From Zerene cesonia (Eukaryota > Arthropoda > Insecta > Lepidoptera > Pieridae), in NCBI RefSeq assembly GCF_012273895.1, contig NC_052128.1:2356001-2420000 (forward strand): a stretch of 64,000 nucleotides of DNA, read 5' to 3'. This document shows, piece by piece, positions 1 through 11,779 of the stretch. Positions within the stretch are counted from its first letter, which is position 1; every line of letters begins with the position of its first letter. The notes beneath the pieces are model-generated. The model did no database searches. It was not told the origin of the DNA and worked only from the letters and a program-made list of their open reading frames with translations. Position numbers and translations under genes: made by a program.

Positions 1-624
1 GCCAATCACATGATAATTTGAATTCTATTATATCTACTTTTCGACCAGAGTCATCTGGTAATGTGCACAACCTAAAAATAAAAAGTTAAATTAATAAAAA
101 TCTAATTTATTAATAAAAAAATTGCACTATTACTATTGTTTGTTTTATTATATTCCGGTAATGAACAAAACCATGCATAGGTACATTATCCCAATAAGAG
201 GGATTACAAGTTCATAAACTATTAGGTATTATCAAAAACATTTATTGATAAAGTTGTATAAGGATGTAGAAAAGATAAACAAGATAAAGGGTTGTTTAAT
301 AACTCTTAAAGTATTTCGAGGTGTGTCACTTTAAAAATTTAAATGATTTGCGGTAAATACAACAGTTATTTACAAACTATATCATATAAGAAAAAAAACG
401 TTAAAATATAAACAGGTGTAGACATGTCACTCAGGTTTTTTTTTTTTGCTGGTTAAGTAGTTATGTACAAAACTTGGAATGTGAGCTTAGTGTAATAATT
501 ATGGTATAAATTTATAAAAATATACAACTTACCATGTCTGTTCATCAGAAAAATCCAACGATTCCACGTCAATCAGATCAAAATCGATCATATCTTTGTT
601 TATATTTTGATTAATCTGATTCAT
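1..624 (-). CDS. Partial minus-strand gene, first two visible exons (unidentified)
   Basis: Two exons on the minus strand, 624-533 and 71-1, the second running off the window. The first opens at ATG 624 (MNQINQ...), ends after ACATG before GTAAG in phase 2, and joins the second exon behind a TTTTTAG acceptor without breaking frame. The readable product is about 54 residues, acidic and rich in Asp/Ile, with the string DVESLDFSDEQTWL followed by a PDDSGRKVDIIEF stretch. I do not recognise it firmly. The acidic run ending in a Trp-Leu pair loosely recalls the conserved N-terminal EESWLY segment of SLAIN microtubule-plus-end proteins, a weak likeness only. The frame stays open to 711 and a CAG lies just inside the exon, so the true start could be in another exon upstream. 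It lies head-to-head with RpL28, about 420 bp apart. Confidence 0.55.
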
Positions 625-1040
625 AATACCAAAAAAAGTGAAAACATTAATTTGGCACTTTACACAAATCACATATGAAATTTCCACATAAACTACATTT
701 ACTTTTACCAATAATGAATAAATATAGAAAAAATGGGTAATATTATCAGAATCAATCAGACAAGTTTAGTTTGGAATTTGACATATTACCGAAGTGCCAA
801 AAAAATTACTATGCAACGGTGAATTCCATAGACTATAATTTTGAAGAGTTCATCATATTTAAATAAACATCGCAATAAATTTATTTAATTCTTGTATCAT
901 AATTTCTCATAAATATAAGTAATAGGTTTTGTTCATATAAAATAGGTTTAATTTTCTTTAAAAAATGTGGGTAGGTATCTATGGTATGATATCGCCATGC
1001 AAAATACAAATAGCAACATGTGCGTCCAACTGTCAAAAAT

Positions 1041-1050
1041 TCTTTCTCTT
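1041..1050 (+). promoter_or_regulatory. Pyrimidine tract upstream of RpL28 (possible 5'TOP start)
   Basis: An uninterrupted run of ten pyrimidines, TCTTTCTCTT, lies 57 bp before the RpL28 ATG. Ribosomal protein mRNAs usually start in such a tract (5'TOP), which puts their translation under TOR/LARP1 control. The transcription start itself is inferred. Confidence 0.45.
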
Positions 1051-1106
1051 GTCTACGGACACGTCGTGAGCACGTTGTTAGTGGAATTTACGTGCAATTT
1101 ATAAAA

Positions 1107-1532
1107 ATGTCGGCGCATTTAAATTGGATGATCATCCGAAACAACAACGCTTTCCTTGTGAAAAAGCGTAACATCAAGAAACCTTTCAGTAAGGAACCCA
1201 ACAATGTGACTAACCTAAACGCCTTCAGATTCAACGGTCTCATCCACAAGAAAGCCGTCGGCGTGGTGGAGAATGACGCCCCCGTCAGAAAAGGATTCAC
1301 AATCGTGTACAAAAAGGCTAGAGCGACCAACAAGCCGGCCAAGAACCTCGTAAAGCGCCAATTCAAAGCTGGCGCTAGGAGATCCCTTTACAAGGTAAAG
1401 AAACTGATGAAAGCCAACAATTACCGCAAAGACCTTTGCAAAGCTACACTTCGACGTGCCTCAGCGATCCTTCGTTCCCAGCGGCCCATTAAGACCAAGA
1501 AACCCAAAGCCGCAGCTGCTAAGGCAGAATAA
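1107..1532 (+). CDS. RpL28: Ribosomal protein L28 (eL28)
   Basis: This is a 141-residue structural protein of the cytosolic large ribosomal subunit. The protein begins MSAHLNWMIIRNNNAF, then has the VKKRNIKKPFSKEPNN segment and the RRSLYKVKKLMKANNYRKDL block that mark eL28, and ends in a Lys/Ala tail. The length fits the family. The frame is open upstream to 1020, but the ATG at 1107 in an AAAATGTC context matches the family N-terminus. The whole coding region is one exon with no frame disruption. AATAAA follows 18 bases after the stop. GC content is well above the surroundings. The absence of coding introns raises the question whether this is the parental gene or an expressed retrocopy; no poly-A tract or target-site duplication is visible. 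Confidence 0.96.
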   Translation: MSAHLNWMIIRNNNAFLVKKRNIKKPFSKEPNNVTNLNAFRFNGLIHKKAVGVVENDAPVRKGFTIVYKKARATNKPAKNLVKRQFKAGARRSLYKVKKLMKANNYRKDLCKATLRRASAILRSQRPIKTKKPKAAAAKAE

Positions 1533-1549
1533 GTTTTGTAAATAAGGCC

Positions 1550-1555
1550 AATAAA
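1550..1555 (+). terminator. Polyadenylation signal of RpL28
   Basis: AATAAA starting 18 bases after the RpL28 stop codon, consistent with a very short 3' UTR as is usual for ribosomal protein genes. Confidence 0.7.
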
Positions 1556-1569
1556 AAGTAAAAACCAAT

Positions 1570-4167
1570 CCAGATTTTTATTTCAGGTTAACCTATAAAA
1601 TACTTCCATTAGATATGGCAAAACATACCCATACAACTTCATTAAAAATTTCACTTATATTTCTACTTATATTCTGACAGCATAACTATCTAATATTATC
1701 TTAGTTCTTTAATATAATTTTATGTACCTAGTTCATTGTGGATGTACTTATTTTCAATTCGGTAAAAAGGTTGATTTGATTGAATGTAGAAAAGAACATG
1801 TAAATGATTCAAGCTTGAATATATTTTAAAATTATCAATTTATGTTTCAAATGCAATAGCAAAAGGTGCTCTCAAATAAAAAACAAAATATCTAGACAAT
1901 TTATTTATTGAAAACAAATCTTGATCTGTTATATACCAGTACTTTGTGCAAATATGTATATGTTAAAGAACAAATTTTGCAGTTTTACCCAGTGTAGCGT
2001 CACACATGATTTCTCAATTTTGTAAAATAAACCCAAATGCTTATCATAAAATAAGTATAAATAAAATTATACACTACTATAATTTAATCCTGGATATTAA
2101 AAAATTATAGGTACATTTTGTCTCAATTACAATACATATAATATGTAAAATAATTTCATATAAACAATACAATGGGTACTCATAATTTGTAAATGTCTAT
2201 AAACAAGACACCATTATTTATAAGTTAGATAGTTAGCCTCAAGAGTGGTTAAAAAATAACTCATTAATAATATTCATAGTTCAATATTCATTTGAGTGTC
2301 TTTGAATGACTTACAAATGTGTATAAGTAAATTCACACCTTTAATGGTGCAATTATTCAGCTTGAAATGAAGTAATTCGATAGATACTTATTAAATAATA
2401 CGGGTTCTATTCTTAGATATGAGATGGTATAAGTTTGTTTGCCTAATGCAGGTATTACATTTATTATTTATTTAGGTATCTGGCAGCACAATAAGTTCAC
2501 TTAAACAAAAAACAAACCATTATAAATGGCAATAACAGGAGACCAAAAAAGTAGTAGTGATTAAAAACATTTGCAGTATTATATTTTAAATTCAAACACT
2601 AACAAAGAATAGCAAATTAAGTGTGATTATTTTTTTTCTTGATCAGTTTATATTATAAAAAATTGTCAAATATACTTGAGTCTTGGACTTCACCTGTTTA
2701 AGAAAAATCTGCTTTATTGGCAATAAAAATCTATGTAAGAACATAAAAACAAGTAGTGTCCTTAACAATTCTGCAAATCATTGTTACCAATGCAATGTAA
2801 TAGAGTCTGGTAGTAGCTTAAATCATGATGCTCTTACTACAAAAAAATTAATACCAAATCATATCTAAGAAAGTCCAACAAAAACACAAGAATAACACTG
2901 TATGTGGATTCGATTTCAAATACAATTTTGTAATTGTAGATTATCTAAAACATTCAGTTTAACATACGTTTTCTGGATGAGTATTAAAATTAAACGTAAG
3001 TCCCTTACATTACTTGAATACTAAAAAATTGTGACAAGTGGTTAGAAAGCTTCAGGTACAAAATACACAATACACGTGGAAATAAAGGCACAAACATTTA
3101 ACCTACTGTCATAAAGGCACAATACACAAATATTTCGTATTCGATTATTAAAAAAAACACATCTAACATTTAAGCCATTTACATATTATTACAATAATTA
3201 CAATGTAAATTAATTATTTTAGAAACCATACAACAGTATTACCTTCACAAATGATGGTGTTATAAAATGCAGCTGATTGAACATCATTAAACTCTTGCAG
3301 CAATATTTATGTGCAGACAATAATTTTCTTGACAAAATTGATCAACAAAATTATTAAGTAGTGATAAGTATTCATCAAAATTCTTACTTAAGCCTTAGAA
3401 TTATTACTGACTGTATGTGCACAAATACAAATATCACGTCTAAAAGCTCGTTTAATGCTTTAAACATTTGACTATTTATTTATAATACATTTTATTAAAA
3501 TTCCTTTTATGTTTTCTAAACACATAATCTACATAGGCACATCCAATTAAAAAACATTGGTAGCGCCAAATATAATGCTATCAATTTTAGAACTTATGAA
3601 ACATAAACCTTAAATTTAAACTATAAAATAATACTATTCTGTGTTATTATTTTTGGTGCCACCAATTTGAGAAGCTTAAAATAGGCAGACAATTTAACTA
3701 GAATGTAGTGGTATTGTCAAAGTACGAGACCTTAAAAAATTTGTAATAATACTGTGACAGGTATTATTTTGTAAGTAATTATGAAGCATATAAAATTAGA
3801 GATAGAGGTAACATTGCATTAAAACTCAAATAGTTTTAATAGACGGCATAAAAATCATATTCAATTGAGATCAATTAAGTTATTTCGATTTTATCTGCAT
3901 ATTTTATTTAATGAAGAGGTCCTCTCGTATGTTTATGAATAAATTTCGAGGGAAATCATAACTCAAATCACTCAACACTAAGTACTTACTTCTACAAATT
4001 TTATATTTAATTGATAGATGCTTTTAATAATATTTGGTCATAATAAATCATTTTAATAATTGACATTATTAAAAATGATGTGTTTAGGTTAATGTGTAAA
4101 TTTTATTGGTTTAAACGGTGAGAATAATGTATTGTATATTTAAATTCGATATTAAGTGCTATATGTA
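1570..4167. other. AT-rich stretch, no gene seen
   Basis: About 2.6 kb of very AT-rich DNA between RpL28 and the first gap. I found no exon pair with supporting splice sites and no recognisable repeat. It could be intron or intergenic. Confidence 0.5.
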
Positions 4168-5167
4168 NNNNNNNNNNNNNNNNNNNNNNNNNNNNNNNNN
4201 NNNNNNNNNNNNNNNNNNNNNNNNNNNNNNNNNNNNNNNNNNNNNNNNNNNNNNNNNNNNNNNNNNNNNNNNNNNNNNNNNNNNNNNNNNNNNNNNNNNN
4301 NNNNNNNNNNNNNNNNNNNNNNNNNNNNNNNNNNNNNNNNNNNNNNNNNNNNNNNNNNNNNNNNNNNNNNNNNNNNNNNNNNNNNNNNNNNNNNNNNNNN
4401 NNNNNNNNNNNNNNNNNNNNNNNNNNNNNNNNNNNNNNNNNNNNNNNNNNNNNNNNNNNNNNNNNNNNNNNNNNNNNNNNNNNNNNNNNNNNNNNNNNNN
4501 NNNNNNNNNNNNNNNNNNNNNNNNNNNNNNNNNNNNNNNNNNNNNNNNNNNNNNNNNNNNNNNNNNNNNNNNNNNNNNNNNNNNNNNNNNNNNNNNNNNN
4601 NNNNNNNNNNNNNNNNNNNNNNNNNNNNNNNNNNNNNNNNNNNNNNNNNNNNNNNNNNNNNNNNNNNNNNNNNNNNNNNNNNNNNNNNNNNNNNNNNNNN
4701 NNNNNNNNNNNNNNNNNNNNNNNNNNNNNNNNNNNNNNNNNNNNNNNNNNNNNNNNNNNNNNNNNNNNNNNNNNNNNNNNNNNNNNNNNNNNNNNNNNNN
4801 NNNNNNNNNNNNNNNNNNNNNNNNNNNNNNNNNNNNNNNNNNNNNNNNNNNNNNNNNNNNNNNNNNNNNNNNNNNNNNNNNNNNNNNNNNNNNNNNNNNN
4901 NNNNNNNNNNNNNNNNNNNNNNNNNNNNNNNNNNNNNNNNNNNNNNNNNNNNNNNNNNNNNNNNNNNNNNNNNNNNNNNNNNNNNNNNNNNNNNNNNNNN
5001 NNNNNNNNNNNNNNNNNNNNNNNNNNNNNNNNNNNNNNNNNNNNNNNNNNNNNNNNNNNNNNNNNNNNNNNNNNNNNNNNNNNNNNNNNNNNNNNNNNNN
5101 NNNNNNNNNNNNNNNNNNNNNNNNNNNNNNNNNNNNNNNNNNNNNNNNNNNNNNNNNNNNNNNNNNN
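4168..5167. other. Assembly gap 1 (1000 N)
   Basis: Exactly 1000 undetermined bases, a placeholder length rather than a measured one. Long open frames drawn through it are artefacts. Its right edge carries a diverged copy of the transposon end found at the other two gaps. Confidence 0.99.
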
Positions 5168-5216
5168 AAGTAATAAATGTTATTTGCAGTTAACAATTTT
5201 CTTTTTTCTTTATTAC

Positions 5217-5246
5217 AATATTTATGGCAAGACTAGGTACATAATT
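5217..5246 (-). mobile_element. Diverged transposon terminal sequence at gap 1
   Basis: Read on the minus strand this segment begins TACCTAGTCTTGCCATAAAT and continues ATTGTAA. It matches, with a few differences, the ends at 17605 and 31680 (TACTTAGTCTGGCCATAAAT...). It points into the gap, as the other two do. Confidence 0.6.
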
Positions 5247-5249
5247 CGG

Positions 5250-8200
5250 CAAACACAATATCCGTGTTGGCAACACCTGTATGGTTGTAATTAATTCTAT
5301 GGAGACCGAACACGTGATGAAGTACGCTTTACATTAATTAGCATTAATTAAATACTCTAGCTTCCAATAACCGTCGTAATGTAGATTAGCGAGTTTATTT
5401 AGTAATCGATTTATATGTATGCATGCATTAACTGTTAAATGGCACTGCAGTAATAGAGCTGTAAATAAGATGCATATAATAACAGTGCACATTATAAATA
5501 TCTTTATTGCCTCTCAATCCAAACAGTAAATCAGTTGGATGGTCAATAGAACAGATGTTAAAACGAGTTAGTTTCAAATGTTCAATAACATATGACGTTA
5601 AAATATTCCAAAGAAAGAAGTCTAGGACTAGATTATACAATAATTTGAATCAAACCAATAATTAATTACCAAATCATAAATTTGTTCACTAACTTGCAAT
5701 AAATATAATTATCTATTATCTGTGTAATCATAAATTATATCAAATCAAAATAATGTTAGTATTCATGGATAAGAAGCAAATATTGTGCTAAAAGATTTTG
5801 TGATAGTTAAATAAATTATATACAGATAACAGTATTTTGAATTGACAATAATATATTGTAAGTATAGTGTATACATGTATGTGTACAATATTGAAACTTT
5901 GAGTTTTTTATTTTAAACATAATTTTTTATGTTCAATATTAACTTAACAATGTTTTGAAGATATTAACAGATTTACACTTTTTTATCAACTCTATTATAT
6001 AGGCTTAATGCACCATTTAAATAATTGGATATTAATTTCGTAACATTAAAAGAGTATAAGAGATAAAAAGAGAGAAGATTCAGGTAAATAATATTTTTTT
6101 TTTAGTATGGTAACATTAAAACATCCAGTTTCGAATTTAGACATTTACATTTTCTAAACAAATGTTTCAATTTTCTAAAATTGTATATACTTACTTATGT
6201 AATGTTTTGGTTTTTAATCCTGAACTAGCTCTAAAGCGTTAAAAAAATGTAAGTTTGGTTATCCCTCTGCAACTTCAATAATTGATTACTAATGACTTAA
6301 TTTTTGTGAGAAGCGAGTTCTTTTCAATAAGACAACTAACAATTGTCCTACAAATTGCATGAATATGATCAACATTTAAAAATATAAACCGATATAGACA
6401 TTTAATAGTAATCTAAAAATATCAGCGGCACACATAATGTACTAAAATTAATTTTGAATGAATCAATTTGATAAAAATTGCTCAAAATTACGCCATGGTT
6501 AAGTGCCATAGATGAAGTAATTTTACCTGTTCCACTTAGTTTGTGGAGCATTGATTTAAAAAACCCAATGATGGCATGGGTATAGCAATTTACTCATCAA
6601 TAATAATATGGGCTCAATTTGAACGAGTTATGTCTCATTTTCTTACTATTAAGAATGTTTACGTGAAAATTGAAAAATGTTTTGTGTCAAAAGAATTTTA
6701 TAATTTTAGTTTTTTCGTAATGATGATACTTTACTTTCTTATTATCTAAAGGAGGCCTTATTTTTGTGTACATCAAAGTATAATTTAATTTTTTCTTGAA
6801 ACAATCTATCATATTATATCTCTCTATCTCATTGTTAAATAGGCTTGAATCCTACTAATATTATAAATGCGAAAGTTTGTAACGATGTGTGTGTGTTTGT
6901 TGCTCTTTCACGCAAAACCGACTGAACCAATTGCAATGAAATTTGGTACATAGACAGCTGGACAACTGGAATAACATATAGGCAACTTTTTATCCCGATA
7001 TTCCTACGGAATAAGGACTTACGCGGGGCGCAACTAGTATAAAATATATTGTTTTTTAATCAAACTTTGCATCAATTAATTTCATTTTACTGAAATGAAT
7101 ATGTTGCTAAATTCACTCAAGAACATACAATTAAATAATTGTTATATGAGTGTACTTTAGTAGATTTACAGACCAAATTAAAGAACTTACATTAAACTTA
7201 AAAAAATTTAATTTATTTTTAATGTCTCATAATGCCAGGTCAAAACAGAATACTACTGAAATGGGTTCAAGTATGCCACATAGTAAGTGTTAAACATGGA
7301 CATATTGAGATTAATATTTGTTTATAGGATGAACCAATATCAGTCATGAAGACAACTTTTGAAACAAGGAACATTGATCACTTTTGAGGTGTTTTATGAT
7401 AGTTAACATAGGAATTAAAAAATTGTTTTGATCAGGTACTTGTAAGTCAAATAGCTTATGTTATTAATTAATGATTTGAAAACAAATTGGTATTGAATTT
7501 AATAATCATAAGGCCAATTTACCTTATACTTTTGTTAGTTAGATAACAAAATATTAATTTTCATAATTAATGTGCATGTTTTGGATTGTTTAAATACTGA
7601 ATGTTTTAATTTAAATGTAACAAATAAAAATACTAAATAAGTTTTCTTCTACTATTAAATTTAATATTTTACTGGGATAGAGTTTATCAATATTAGTAAT
7701 ACATTGAAGTACTGATCCTGAACTCATAAAGTTGAAATTTCAAATCTTTCCAAGCTACTTGAAAATATACTTGCTACTACACTATAGGTTCATTGTATTG
7801 CATTGTTCTCACATCACAGACCAGTCCGTAATAATATAAATTATACAATTTTATAATAAAGGATGTCAACACAACTAAGACATAATATAATAACCCCTTG
7901 GCAGTCTCCCACGCTCACTATGAAAATCAATAATTAGTGTCAATCAGAACGCTGACATTCCATTGCTCGGATGAGACTAGCAGTCAATTGGATATTAATT
8001 ACATGTCAATTGATTGCTTAAAGCGGAGATAGTCTTCATGTATTGATTACTGTTTTAAGGTACCCTACTGTAAATATATTTTAATGAAAATATGCTTCAG
8101 TGTATTGTTAGTTCTATGTATATTCATATGAAAGTGAAAATAAATACTGGCATACAATAAGATTTTATTTACACATGTCAGATATGTGCAACAGATACTA

Positions 8201-9420
8201 CATATTTTATTAAACTGTAGGACACAGATTTCAATGATTTAGACCTGGTTATTAATTGAGATTGATTGTTATCTTAGTACATTGGTTAGCTTGTATGTGT
8301 TGCAACCACAAGATACTGAATTCAATTATCAGGGGAAACTTTAACAAAAGTCAAAGAGGGTCTACTTCCTCTATTTTACTATAACTATATTATATACTAT
8401 AGTGACATTGTAAACTAGTGGTCCGCTCTGGTTTTACCTGTATTACATAGGCACTAAGGACAACAATAAGGTGTGGATCATGTACCTATTTAAAAGTATG
8501 TGAATTTTTGAAATTGATTCAGTAGTTTTTAGGACTAGTGTATTCTAACAAAGGAACAAAGTCTTCAGTATCACATTAATAATTATTAGCTGTTTGCCCC
8601 GGTGTTGCTTGTAATAATAGTGTAATATTAGTGTAGATGTGTGAATGTAAACTAAAGAAGAAATTTATTCAGAATATCAAGATTCATTTATTTAAGTAAT
8701 ATAAATAAGTAGTAGGAAATTACACTTTTAATTATTACATTTTTACCCAACTGTGTCAGAAAAAGGATAATGTTCTTCTAGCGTTTGCATGTAACAAATG
8801 ATTATTTTAAAATGAAAATTTCGTATACAGCATAAATATATGTACTTTTTATATTCCCAATCTTAATGTTATTTATTCTAATGTTTACTAGATTTTACGA
8901 AATTAAAACGAGCCAGGTGTTTAAATTATGCAACACAAGTTTTAATTAAGTTACAGTGACACAGTTGAAAATATCATATAAAGTTTATCTAATAAAAAAG
9001 TAATAATGTCATAATGTGGACATCCAAAACATAGCAGTTACTTATATTGCTATCTCGTTCATTTACACTGATAACACCATCAACCTATCACTGTCACTCC
9101 CTTCACTTAATCAAGAAGAGAAAGTATTAAAGAGAAATAATAGATCCTAGCCTCAAATCACGACTGTGGCATCCGGATATGTATAAATAATAGTAGTTCT
9201 AATTTTTGAAATAATATATAACTAAATAAATTCAGAATTATGACATCATAAACAACTTGGGCAGAATCATAACCTATAATCAAAAGTTAACCAAGCAAAA
9301 CATTGCGTTATATCTCATAGTGTTCGTACATACCTTGACGAATAGAACGTATATATAATATGATTACTCAAGTTTTTCTATTATATAGAAATGTAAACAA
9401 ATAACAAGTAAACTAACCCT
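5250..9420. other. AT-rich stretch with one Helitron, no gene recognised
   Basis: About 4.2 kb without any supported coding exon. Apart from the Helitron-like element at 6850-7037, only weak repeat scraps are visible, such as TAGTGGTCCGCTCTGG near 8420, which resembles the ends of other lepidopteran repeats. Confidence 0.5.
6850..7037 (+). mobile_element. Short non-autonomous Helitron-like element, copy 1
   Basis: Starts with TC (TCCTACTAATATTATAAATG), contains TTTCACGCAAAACCGACTGA, and ends with a GC-rich segment finishing in CTAG before T. TC...CTAG termini without target-site duplication fit a non-autonomous Helitron; this type is abundant in Lepidoptera. Near-identical copies lie at 52655-52854 (+) and 23896-24092 (-). 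No coding capacity. Confidence 0.8.
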
Positions 9421-9502
9421 TTCTTCATGAGCCACCTCTGATGGCCCCAGTTGTGTTAAGATTGTTCCACAGCAAAAAGCACTGATCCATTTTATAAAGA
9501 AG
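9421..9502 (-). other. Possible minus-strand 5' exon
   Basis: On the minus strand an ATG near 9492 opens 21 codons (MDQCFLLWNN...) ending in TGA, followed by a GTTAGT donor-like site at 9420. A GC-richer, CpG-bearing block lies behind it at about 9560-9850. This arrangement fits a promoter plus a non-coding or uORF-bearing first exon of a minus-strand gene, but no downstream exon could be paired with it. Confidence 0.25.
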
Positions 9503-10604
9503 CATCGGTTATCTCACTATGATTAACTTATGTTTTCACTACTTGTCACAATCGAACTTTAATTCTACTTTTCGTTGCGCTAAACGCAGACGTCATTGAC
9601 AAACAACCAAAGTGACGAGTTATTGCACGGAATCACATAGTAGTTGTAGACAAAAACACTGTATATTTTCATTGCTATTTCATAGGTATATCACAAATCT
9701 TGTCACTGCGCGTATTAATATTACTTATCACATCATTTTAATCGGTTATTTATAAAAATAAAAACGTACAAAGCAAAAACTATTTAGCAGACAGCACTCG
9801 CGACGTTGCACACTGACGCAAACGTGCGATTTCGTTTCACATGCACGCACACATAGAACAATCTAATACAGATTATAAATGTGTTCGTCTTTTATGTTAT
9901 GGCAATATTATTTCATAGAAGTAAATGTTTACATGTGATAAACACTGATAAAAAGCGTTCGATTGCTATAAATTATTAATTTTGTGATCTTGTCGAATTA
10001 TTTTTATTAGTAAATTGTATTATTACTCTTATGATGAAGGAAGGTGTGGGCAAATGTTAAGTCACAGTCGGTATAAGTCCAGTGTGAACGACGTTTAATG
10101 GAACTAATAAGGAAATTGATTCATATTGATGATGTATTATCACAAATCTGGGATCTTTTTTCAAAAAAAAAAAAATATTCAAGCTGAAGCCTATCTCTCA
10201 TACTAAGACTTTTATACTTATTTAATTTTATAAGTGCTTATAGTTTTTTTATTGTATAATGAGTGTTAAAAATTTAAGACCTATATGTTTTTCTAGTGGA
10301 TGCCATTGTAAAAAACTGTCCTAAATTTAAATGGGAGTTCAGGTAAAACAGCATTCTTCAAATAAATAAGAAACATCATTATAATTGGTTCACCCAGAAA
10401 AATTCCCACCGAAAAGTTCGGAGGTAACAAGCATAAAAAATACAATCGATTTGAAAATACAATAGTATTGTAAAAATGTGTTACTTGTGGGAAAGTGAAA
10501 ATTGTTTGTACCGACTTAGTTGTGAGTAGGCGTTTGAGTTTAAACGTATTTTCTTTCTTCAATATTACTTTATTTTCCTTCTCTATCAGCTAATACATAA
10601 ATTA

Positions 10605-10812
10605 CTAGGCGCTCGTACTGGCTTCGCGTGGATATCAACATTCCTGTCTTATCCCAAAGGAAAATTAAATCGGGAAAAAAGTATCCTATCACCCAAGTCA
10701 GGTCATACCCTGTCTGTACACTAACTTTTATCAAAATCCGTTCTGTAATTTCAGCGTGATTGACGATCAAACAACTAAACATACAAAATTTCACATTTAT
10801 AATATTAGTGTG
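10605..10812 (-). mobile_element. Helitron-like element, second subfamily, degraded copy
   Basis: On the minus strand it begins near ACTAATATTATAAATGTG, contains the GGATAAGACAGGAATGTTGA region, and ends in CTAG at 10605. It shares its layout and the CCCAAGGGAGCATTT-type core with the copies at 20660-20883, 26410-26612 and 43728-43882, but is diverged. Confidence 0.55.
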
Positions 10813-10887
10813 ATAATAAGCGTTATAAATTATTAAGAGCAAGAGTACGAGTATGAGTGTGTGATGTGCATAATTGTTCAAATATTA

Positions 10888-10976
10888 TTGTGGTAGTCGA
10901 GCATGCTTCGGCACGAATGGGGCCAGCTCGCACCGGGGAAGTACACACCCCCACAGAAGACCGGCGTGAAATAGTA
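10888..10976 (+). repeat. GC-rich interspersed repeat fragment
   Basis: A GC-rich block containing TCGAGCATGCTTCGGCACGA and ACAGAAGACCGGCGTGAAAT sits abruptly in AT-rich DNA. From memory such segments recur in lepidopteran genomes as retroelement 3' parts. It has no intact coding frame, and the class is not determined here. Confidence 0.5.
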
Positions 10977-11166
10977 TATAATATTTATTCTTTATTGCTC
11001 TTAACAAAAACTACAAAAACTTAATAAAATTACAATACAAACAATTGGCGGTCTTATCACTATATAGCGATTTCTTCCAGACAACCAGAGGTACAGAGAA
11101 AAATTAGATAGAGAGTTGATTGTGTTGAATAATCCATTTATTGAAGAAAGCTATATGACATCATCT

Positions 11167-11435
11167 TCGACGAGGGCGAAACCGCGGGGCAAATCTAGCC
11201 ATACATATGAAGGTTTCTTATGCAACATTATTAAATCACTTTTTTTTTTTGTGGTGATTCTCGATGCTAGCCTGAAGGGCTACTGCATCTTAGCATGGAC
11301 GCGTGGGTGAACTGAGGGTTCACCCTGGTAGCGACACGCTCAAGGGCGTCCCCCCTTGTCGGGGACCGCGTACCTCGGCTTGGGCTGTCGCAGGAATGGA
11401 GGGGGCCGGAGGGGCCGTACTCGGTCGGGCGCTCA
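11167..11435. repeat. GC-rich composite transposon debris
   Basis: 11167-11205 reads GAGGGCGAAACCGCGGGGCA then TCTAG, the 3' end of a Helitron-like repeat. 11260-11435 is a separate very GC-rich block (AAGGGCGTCCCCCCTTGTCG ... GGAGGGGGCCGGAGGGGCCG) of unknown class. Frames through it are open but have no recognisable protein. Confidence 0.4.
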
Positions 11436-11700
11436 GTATCACTTATTAGCTTCACCGGTATGTTTATATGCTTCAGGAGACTAAAGTTAAAGAACCAATG
11501 TAGTAAACGGCAGATAAAAAAGTGCCACATATTTGATACGATACTAATCACAAGGAACCTAATGATAAATTGATTTCTTTTAACGATTAATAACCATGCA
11601 CTATAATGGCCCGTCCATTATTTCGTTTTTTTTTTGTTAAATTTCATGTTAATGCTTGTGTGTAAGTTGAGGTCGCATGTAACTACGCTTATACGCTTAT

Positions 11701-11773
11701 TTTGGCCTGAACCCTCATAGGAGGCCTGTGTCCCAGCAGTGGGAACATATAAGGGCTGATGATGATGATGATA
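11701..11773 (+). repeat. SINE 3' end with GATGAT tail, copy 1
   Basis: Contains GGCCTGAACCCTCATAGGAG and GTCCCAGCAGTGGGAACAT and ends in (GATGAT)n. The same sequence ends the elements at 48072-48366 (-) and 55032-55210 (+). Only the 3' portion is present. Confidence 0.75.
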
Positions 11774-11779
11774 ATGTAT

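Noticed and set aside
1088..1366. 92-codon minus-strand frame over RpL28
   Set aside because: Shadow of the RpL28 coding sequence on the opposite strand.
4118..5196. Long open frames across the first N run on both strands
   Set aside because: They are almost entirely undetermined bases; the same applies to frames across 17665-18664 and 30617-31616.
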